DNA from: Onthophagus taurus
Taxonomy: Eukaryota; Arthropoda; Insecta; Coleoptera; Scarabaeidae
Direction of reading: 5' to 3'
Length of the DNA stretch: 64,000 nucleotides
NCBI RefSeq assembly: GCF_036711975.1
Contig: NC_091975.1
Coordinates: forward strand, 8,496,501-8,560,500
Position 1 is the stretch's first letter. The number at the start of each line of letters is the position of its first letter. This document shows positions 58,001 to 64,000 of the stretch, piece after piece. A program made the position numbers and the translations under genes. The notes under the pieces were generated by a model, which had not been told where the DNA came from, did no database searches, and saw nothing but the letters and a program-made list of their open reading frames with translations.

Positions 58001-59918
58001 CACGAGAATCTTGCCTTGGTACTCTCGGTTGATTTCCACCCCTAACGTTATTAACAACCCTATTCATACTAGGACGTTGACCGGAAGTTAACCCCCCTTG
58101 GATATTTTGTTGACTCTGAATGTCTCTATCGAAATTTCTTTGAGCAGGAGGCTAAAAACATCAAAATAAAATAGTTATTATTAAAATAGTCAATGACTAT
58201 TAATTGAAATTGATTCCATAAATTTATTTTTTTAAATAAAGTTTAAACGTCAATGTGACACAAATTCAATGTTACCAACTGTAACCAACTTCACAACAAT
58301 TTGTCAAAATTAAATGTCAATTTTATGAAACATCACGAAAATTAATTAATTTATTGCTAAATCATAGGAAAAAGGAATTTGTTTACGTTTTTTAATGTCA
58401 AACCTTTAGAAAGTAATAAAAAATTAAATTAAATTGACGTTTTTTGAAATTTTGATTCCATACAAAGAACCGATTTTTTTTTTATTTAAAAAAATTTTTG
58501 AATAAAGTTTAAACGTCAATGTGACACAAATTCAATGTTACCAACTTCGCAACAATTTGTCAAAATTCAATTTTATGAAACGTCATGTTTTTTTTATGAA
58601 AATTAATTAATTTATTGCTAAATCATAATATAAAAGGAGTTTTTTTTTATGTCAAACTTTTAAAAAGTCTTAAAAAAATTAATTTAAATTGACGTTTTTT
58701 GAAATTTTGACGTTTCAAATAATTATTATTAATCTGTCAAGTTGATTACCCGTGAATAATGATTATTCACCGCTATTATTCGCTAGAAAACTCATTTAGA
58801 AGGTATATATTATTACAACAAATTTATTAAATTAAAATTAATTACCGGTGTAATTGATGGTTGTTGTGAAACGTTTCCTCCTCCATAACCTCCTCCAGTT
58901 CCACTTCCAATACAGCTTCCCGATTTAAGCAAAGTAGCGTAGGTTTTAGGTTCGTTTGAGACAACTGTAGGCTCAACAGGCACAATTTCCGGTTCTCCAG
59001 GAATCGCCTCGGTGGGTTCATCACCATAAATAGTCTCAATGGGACCATCTCCCGCGCCTTCTTCAATCGTTATTGGTTGTTGTTGTCGATCATCAACTGT
59101 AGACATCGCGGGAACCGTCATTTGAGGTTGTGGTGGCATTGATGGGGGTGCTAAAGCCGCCATAGGTGGTGCCATGGTAGGCGCTGATTGAGTTGAAGCT
59201 ACATGTTGCGCAACTGGAGCAGCTAAAAAAACACTAATTATTCAAAAAATTAAAGCTTAAGAAGTTTTCTTACGCGGTAAAACATTATTTAAATCATCAG
59301 GATGAATCGCTCCATTAACAGTTGGAACTGGAGTTGGTTGAGGTGGCATAACATGAGGTGGGGGTTGCGTATGATGATGAGGAGGCACCTGCGGAATCGC
59401 GCCTTGAATCGGGGCGGCACTCGGTGGTGTGTAATAAGGAATGGGTTGTTGTGCGATCGGTGGCATTTCCCCAACTAAAGCGGGACGTTCTTGATTGATG
59501 TCGTCTTCAACATCAGATCTGTTCTCGGTTTCGCAATCCTCCTCAGAAATAATTTCATCCTAAACAAACGTTTTTAAATGAATCCCAATCGAAAATAAAC
59601 GAAAACAAATTAATTACTTGATAACGAAAGATATCGTTATGAACGTAATATTTTTTAGGACTCTGAGCCGCCAAGACAAAAGTTTGGGTGAAACGGCGCA
59701 TCGGTTGACCAGCATTGGATAATTCGCCGGTAACTTGGACGACGACGCCATTTCCCAAGGTCGCTTGAGAGTCAACTTGAGAAATTTTCGCGTGGCAATC
59801 GCGAAAATTTAATTGTTGGATTTTTTGGTGGATTTGTTTTTGGCCGATTACGGGGGTCGTTTCCGGGTTTGATGGATCCAAACCGCAATGCAAGAAAGAA
59901 GATTGATTATTGTAAAAC
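52011..59918 (-). CDS. rin: rasputin / G3BP RNA-binding protein, N-terminal exon(s) outside the window
   Basis: Six coding exons on the minus strand, 59618-59918, 59274-59559, 58846-59222, 57974-58151, 57667-57914 and 52011-52346, join in phase to about 575 residues. G3BP nucleates stress granules and binds RNA. The first exon seen gives the second part of the NTF2-like domain (FYNNQSSFLHCGLD, then VQVTGELSNAGQPMRRFTQT), ending DIFRYQ. Then follow an acidic linker (DEIISEEDCETENRSDVEDD), a proline/glutamine-rich stretch, and KTYATLLKSG. The RRM has QLFLGNLPHTATEEDLREIF (RNP2) and YGFITYE (RNP1). A Gly/Arg-rich RGG tail follows, ending YGPGNRR. Exon 59618-59918 opens with the last base of a codon, so the N-terminal ~40 residues must lie upstream of 60000, and no such exon is seen before 64000. 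The last intron is 5.3 kb of satellite. Confidence 0.95.
52347..57620. repeat. Satellite E array inside the last rasputin intron, ~356-bp dimer of ~178-bp units
   Basis: AAGACAGATATGATTTTTTT recurs about every 356-359 bp (52354, 52713 and so on), with the related CCCAGATACGATTTTTTGAA unit in between, so two diverged ~178-bp monomers alternate, about 15 dimers in all. A four-dimer higher-order period of 1,442 bp is shown by GATTTCTTGAATTT at 53596 and 55038. The array fills nearly all of intron 52347-57666, leaving about 45 bp at the donor side. Both splice sites are intact. Confidence 0.95.
58152..58845. repeat. Rasputin intron with a ~258-bp tandem duplication
   Basis: The segment from TAAAGTTTAAACGTCAATGT near 58240 to TTATTGCTAAATCATA near 58370 is repeated from about 58502 to 58635 with small changes. 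No coding content was seen. Confidence 0.75.
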
Positions 59919-60440
59919 CTAAAAAAATAAATAAATAAAATATATAAACAAACCTAATAGTATAAGATAAAAAGAACACCAAACCGATAAGGTTACAAAA
60001 AAAATTACAAACACATAACTCAACTGCATTTTGTTGTTATCTCAAACGAACCTTGCCTAATCAAGCAAATGGCAACGTTTTGAAACATGTTGATAGTAAT
60101 AGTTATTTAATTTCACTCGCACGTTTTAAGAATTTAAACAAATTTTTTTCTAATTGAATTATTATTTTTTTTTTTTTAATACAAATGTATCCGATAATGG
60201 TTATGAAACAAAAATAACTTGAGTATAGTATTCTATTAGTAGTAAGAAGTTCATTTAATACACATCTCAGATTGAATTACATGATGCAGAAGATACTAGA
60301 CCAATCCATTGGAGGAATAGACTGCTAAACCCGAATGTTTTCTAGTTCTAGTGTTAATTAACTAAAAATATACAACAACCTGGCGGGGAATAATAAGTAA
60401 AACTAACACCAGACTAGATCTAAAAAGTTCCTTATAAGTA
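59919..60440 (-). other. Start of the upstream rasputin intron
   Basis: A TTTTTTTAG acceptor on the minus strand ends at 59919. The rest is AT-rich without exons. A CTAGTTCTAG-type repeat word lies near 60340-60420. Confidence 0.6.
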
Positions 60441-60442
60441 TA

Positions 60443-60903
60443 CAGGATGCCCGGAAATTGCGTTCATATATTTAAAGGTGTGATTCCACATACAAAATCA
60501 TGAAGAAAAGTTAGAAGGAATGTGCAGTTGCGGAAATAAGGGATATTTTTTTTTGCTTTGATATTTTCACTATTTTAACCTCAAAATTAGAATCTACGGA
60601 AAAAAATACATAAAAAATGTTCTGCTTATAAAATGGTCTACGACCATTCGTTTTCAAGATAAATAATACTAAGTAAAATACTGCACACAAACATGTGTAT
60701 TAAACTATCACTAAAACTGCACCGCAACTGCACGTTCCTTCTAATTTTTTATTCGATTATCGTATTCGCCCCGTAAAAATAGCTAGATATGCAAAATTTC
60801 GTGTTTCTAACCCAGTAGTTTTTGAAATAATGAGAAATAACCACATATTGAACGTCTTCTTGAAAGCGCTCTACCTCCCTTAGGAAGCATTTTAGGACAC
60901 CTG
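60443..60903. mobile_element. 461-bp TA-flanked MITE
   Basis: Left end CAGGATGCCCGG and right end TTAGGACACCTG are inverted relatives of the CAGGGTGTC family, with TA on both sides. No coding region. Confidence 0.65.
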
Positions 60904-60904
60904 T

Positions 60905-61140
60905 ATAACAACCTAGCACTGTTACTAGAACTCAAATTAGATCTAGAATTAAAAACATATGGCTTTAGCCTTGCGTCTCTTAAGACGGCTAAACCCAAAT
61001 ATTTCTAGCTCTAATGTTAGTTCATCAAAAATATACAACAAGCTGGCGGTGAAGAAGAAATAAAACTAGAACTAACACTAGACCTAGAACTAGAAAGTTC
61101 CGAATTTTTCTAGTTCTAGGTCTAGTGTTAGTTCTAGTTT
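60905..61140. repeat. CTAGTTCTAG-type hairpin repeat, copies 2-3
   Basis: TTAGCCTTGCGTCTCTTAAG and ACGGCTAAACCCAAAT near 60965-61000, followed by two opposed runs of TCTAGTTCTAGGTCTAGTG-type sequence near 61070-61140. Confidence 0.65.
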
Positions 61141-61249
61141 TATTTCATTATAAGTACAGGGTCGCTGATATGTATGGAAACGGCCATTTATCTCCTAAAG
61201 TAAGATAGTTAGCAAAAAATATTGAGATACAAAAGTTTCAGTGTTTTTT

Positions 61250-61760
61250 TAAATCTATTACAACAATAAAGACAAATTAAGTATACAGGGTCAATCAAAA
61301 AGTTATGAGTAAACAAAATTACGTTTTCCTTAATTGAACGCCCTGTATATTATTCCATATTTGAGTTTATCTCGAAATTCTAAACAAAATTCATGTAACA
61401 TATCATAGACCTTACCTTAAGCGTTTTCCAGATATCGAGCTTTTAAAAATTTACGAATTTATGTAATTAGTGACGTAATTTATCTTTGGGCGGACATTAT
61501 TTAAACTATTTTTGATATGTGTTGTCACTACGTTGCTATGGAGATGAAAAACGACAAACATATTTTTATGTCAAATTTAGAGAGTTCAAGATCTCGAAAA
61601 CAGTTAAGTTTAGGCTTACGATGTGCTACATAAATTTTGTTTAGAATTCCGAAATATGGAATAATATACAGGTGTTCCATTAGAGAAAACACAACTTGGT
61701 TTCGTCATAACTTTTTGGTTGATCCTGTATACTTAATTTGTCTTTATTGTAATAGATGAT
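61250..61760. mobile_element. Palindromic MITE, ~190-bp arms
   Basis: The left arm 61250-61442 (ATAAAGACAAATTAAGTATA, CAGGGTCAATCAAAAAGTTA, CGCCCTGTATATTATTCC) is matched in reverse complement by 61567-61758. TACAGG-type ends occur at two nested levels in both arms (61274/61736 and 61352/61668), suggesting one element inserted in another or a duplicated terminus. The ~125-bp centre is non-coding. Confidence 0.8.
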
Positions 61761-61789
61761 AACAACCTAGCGCCATCTAATGTTATTTA

Positions 61790-61985
61790 GCATCACTTAG
61801 CACTGTTACTAGAACTCATACTAGATCTAAATCAAGAAAAATTTGGGTTGGGTTGGGTCGATCTTAAGAGACGCATGGCTACGTCTCTTAAAACGGCTAA
61901 ACCCAAATGTTTCTAGTTCTAGGTCTAGTGTAAGTTCACTAAAAATATACAACAACCTAGCAGTGAATAACAAATAAAATTAGAA
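61790..61985. repeat. CTAGTTCTAG-type hairpin repeat, copy 4
   Basis: TTAAGAGACGCATGG and CTACGTCTCTTAAAACGGCT form a hairpin near 61870-61900, next to TTTCTAGTTCTAGGTCTAGT. It has the same structure as 39905-40112. Confidence 0.65.
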
Positions 61986-62089
61986 CTAATAAAAATAATA
62001 TTCTATAATTTTTAGTTTATGGAGGCTTTGGTATATTTTATTATAAAAATTGCGACATCATTCCCTCCTTTTTAAGTTTAATATTTGAG

Positions 62090-62138
62090 TATTATTAACC
62101 TGATGATGGGAACATTTCCCGAAACGTCGTTATAATTG
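62090..62138 (+). ncRNA. Hammerhead ribozyme motif, copy 1
   Basis: CTGATGA (62100-62106) is followed by a stem II hairpin (GGGAA / TTCCC), then GAAA (62121-62124), then ACGTC. The core order fits a type I hammerhead with a minimal stem III; ACGU is self-complementary, so stem III would form between two strands in a dimer. Predicted cleavage is after C62128 (GUC). Stem I pairs TATTATTAAC with GTTATAAT with one bulged base. A single U lies between the core and stem II. Confidence 0.8.
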
Positions 62139-62343
62139 GAGTTTTAGAAATAAAGGAGGGAATGATGTCGCAATTTTTATAATAAAATATACCAAAGCCT
62201 CCATAAACTAAAAATTATAGATTCAAATATGGAAGACACAAGAATCCATGAAATAAAGAGGATAGAGATGATAAATAAAGATGCAATGATGTTCAATCTG
62301 GTGAAACAGGAATTAATGGATAGTTTTAAGTTTAATATAAAAG

Positions 62344-62392
62344 TATTATTAACCTGATGATGGGAACATTTCCCGAAACGTCGTTATAATTG
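62344..62392 (+). ncRNA. Hammerhead ribozyme motif, copy 2
   Basis: Same core as copy 1, 254 nt downstream: CTGATGA at 62354-62360, the same stem II, GAAAC at 62375-62379, predicted cleavage after C62382. Cleavage at both sites would release a 254-nt RNA. Confidence 0.8.
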
Positions 62393-62449
62393 GAGTTTTA
62401 GAAATAAAGGAGGGAATGATGTCGCAATTTTTATAATAAAAATAATATT

Positions 62450-63391
62450 ATATTCTGTCTATGTTTATTTATATTACAAGTGTAATTATGCTCTAGCCCA
62501 CGTGTGACTGCTAAAAATTACTAAAAAATCAATTTCTTTAAAAAAGTTTATTTGACATTTATAAAAATAGTTTGAAATGATTGTTGACAATTTAGAATTG
62601 TCAGTTTCAACAACATGTTTACTCATCTGGAATAAGTGTTTAGAAATGTAAAAACATAACAATTAATGTTTATAATAAATAGTATTGTTTCTCTGTAAGT
62701 AGATAGCACTTTTTCTTTTGTATTGTTGCTCGTTTCAATAAATTAAGTCTGTTCTGATTAGGCTAAAAATGCGTTACGTAATGAAACCAGTGCGGTAATG
62801 AACTTCATTACGTAACTCAAATCACCTCAAATGAGTGCGGTAATGATGACTCCAAGCAGTCGTAGATAAAATAATTTTACTGCCATATACCAGATTTTAA
62901 TGCGACTTGGTACTTTATCAAATTTAAAAAGATATAAGTAATGAAATATGCAAATTTTTTTGCCATATAATTTACGACTTTAGAGAAAATAAGATGCACA
63001 TATTAAGAGATAGGTAGTAGAAGAGAAAATGGGCGGCATTTTGAACAATTTCTAAATATTAATTAAATTAATACCTACTTGTTGAGCAACGGGATTTATT
63101 GTTCTGTCATTTAATTGTATTTTTATCACGTTTTGATTATTTAATTATTAAAGTTTTTCTTAAATTGTATTTTAATATAATATTACTGATTTACAAATGA
63201 CAAACAAAAAAAAGTGACAAAAAAAGGACAGAATATATTACTTTCTGTCACTTTTTAAGTACAATAATAACATTTTATTACACATTTTTCTTTAAATTCT
63301 AAATATCAGGAAAACTATTAAAGTTAGACATATGACATACTTATCATAAATTAAAGGTAACTTGATGAGCAATTCAACTAGCACACAATAT
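62450..63391. other. Probable rasputin intron, no exon recognised
   Basis: AT-rich with a local repeat of GTGCGGTAATGA near 62790-62845. No coding or RNA gene was seen. Confidence 0.4.
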
Positions 63392-63769
63392 ACAGGATGT
63401 TTCATTTAAAAAAACTTAAGAAAAAGCCATTTGAAAAACATCAAAACTAACTAAGCTTTATAAACAGCCTCTATAGTGTATCTAATATCTTTGAATACTA
63501 TCATCTATCTACTGGGTTTGACTATTGTCTGACGTAGTTTCAAGGCAAAATCGAAAAAAATGTCGTTTTTACATAGTTTTTAAAAAGATCCTGTAATGGG
63601 CACATTTTGGAAGAACAATAATATCTCAGGAACTATGAACGCTGTGAAATAGTAACAAATACGGTTATATAAACAAATTCAGTTCTATTCATAATATGAT
63701 AAAATAAACAGGGTGTTAAATTTAAATAAATTGACGTACTCTCCGTTACGCTTAAATAGAACACCTGTA
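63392..63769. mobile_element. ~380-bp MITE of the CAGGRTGT family
   Basis: Left end TACAGGATGTTTCATTTAAA and right end AAATAGAACACCTGTA are inverted relatives. An internal CAGGGTGTTAAATTTAAAT near 63710 suggests a nested end. TA flanks. Non-coding. Confidence 0.6.
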
Positions 63770-64000
63770 TAAGTTAAAATAGTTTTATCTACAACTATTG
63801 AATTATCTATTCGTTATACAATTGATTTTTGACGGGTAATGACACGCATTACCCATGACTGACAAAGTGTTGAATAATGAAGCCATTATTCCACAGTTCT
63901 GACACGGCCTACTAATCAAAAAATAAATATTTAACAGAAATGACAGCTTTCTAATATTGAGGTTATGTCTGAAATGTCTATCATTCATCAGTTTATTATT

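Larger units (their letters stand above)
62003..62437 (+). mobile_element. Penelope-like non-autonomous insertion with two hammerhead motifs
   Basis: The 12-bp AAAAATAATATT is present at both borders (61991-62002 and 62438-62449), marking a 435-bp insertion. It contains a direct repeat of about 115 bp (about 62071-62187 and 62325-62437), each copy with a hammerhead ribozyme core. A perfect 69-bp inverted repeat (62003-62071 against 62152-62220) surrounds the first copy. Hammerheads in tandem terminal repeats and inverted truncated 5' ends are known features of Penelope-like retroelements. No reverse transcriptase is encoded. A retrozyme-like origin is the alternative. Confidence 0.8.

Overview
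The window is AT-rich animal DNA from an insect, most likely a beetle. This rests on spliced genes with short GT-AG introns, an insect gene repertoire, Tc1, LINE, Gypsy and Penelope-like debris, and satellite DNA between and inside genes. The species cannot be named from sequence alone. About four fifths of the window is repeats.

Host genes, left to right: (1) SKI8/WDR61, minus strand, 16448-17691, six coding exons. (2) YIPF5, plus strand, 18298-19123, divergent from SKI8 with a shared ~600-bp promoter interval in which the SKI8 first exon is triplicated. (3) SPARC, plus strand, 24515-25521, with an upstream non-coding exon. (4) Histone H2A.Z/H2A.V, plus strand, 40815-41501. (5) rasputin/G3BP, minus strand, 52011-59918, lacking its N-terminal exon(s), which must lie beyond the right edge. 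Each is an ordinary housekeeping or matrix gene; they form no pathway together.

Repeats: 1-2520 holds MITE ends and a Tc1 transposase split by a 5'-truncated LINE. 2619-3613 is an inverted-repeat element carrying the last exon of RpL27A. 3985-5830 and 19305-23500 are two copies of a composite repeat: a head with a conserved first-exon-like ORF, then a ~200-bp satellite (B). 7660-14150 is a 178-bp satellite (A). 14208-15350 is a foldback element. 26178-34711 is a full-length, apparently intact and recent Ty3/Gypsy LTR retrotransposon inserted into satellite B. 35350-36190 is a decayed LINE. 36200-39905 is a 267-bp satellite (C). 42168-49584 is a 7.4-kb TA-flanked inverted-repeat element filled with a ~163-bp satellite (D). 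The 5.3-kb last intron of rasputin is almost wholly a satellite (E) of alternating ~178-bp units that look homologous to satellite A. 60000-64000, probably rasputin intron, contains palindromic MITEs and a 435-bp Penelope-like insertion with two hammerhead ribozyme motifs and a 12-bp target duplication.

Most notable: the hammerhead insertion, exon capture or duplication from RpL27A, SKI8 and an unidentified gene, satellite arrays packaged inside mobile-element ends, and the Gypsy element whose pol lacks an ATG but overlaps gag at a canonical GGGAAAC slippery site.
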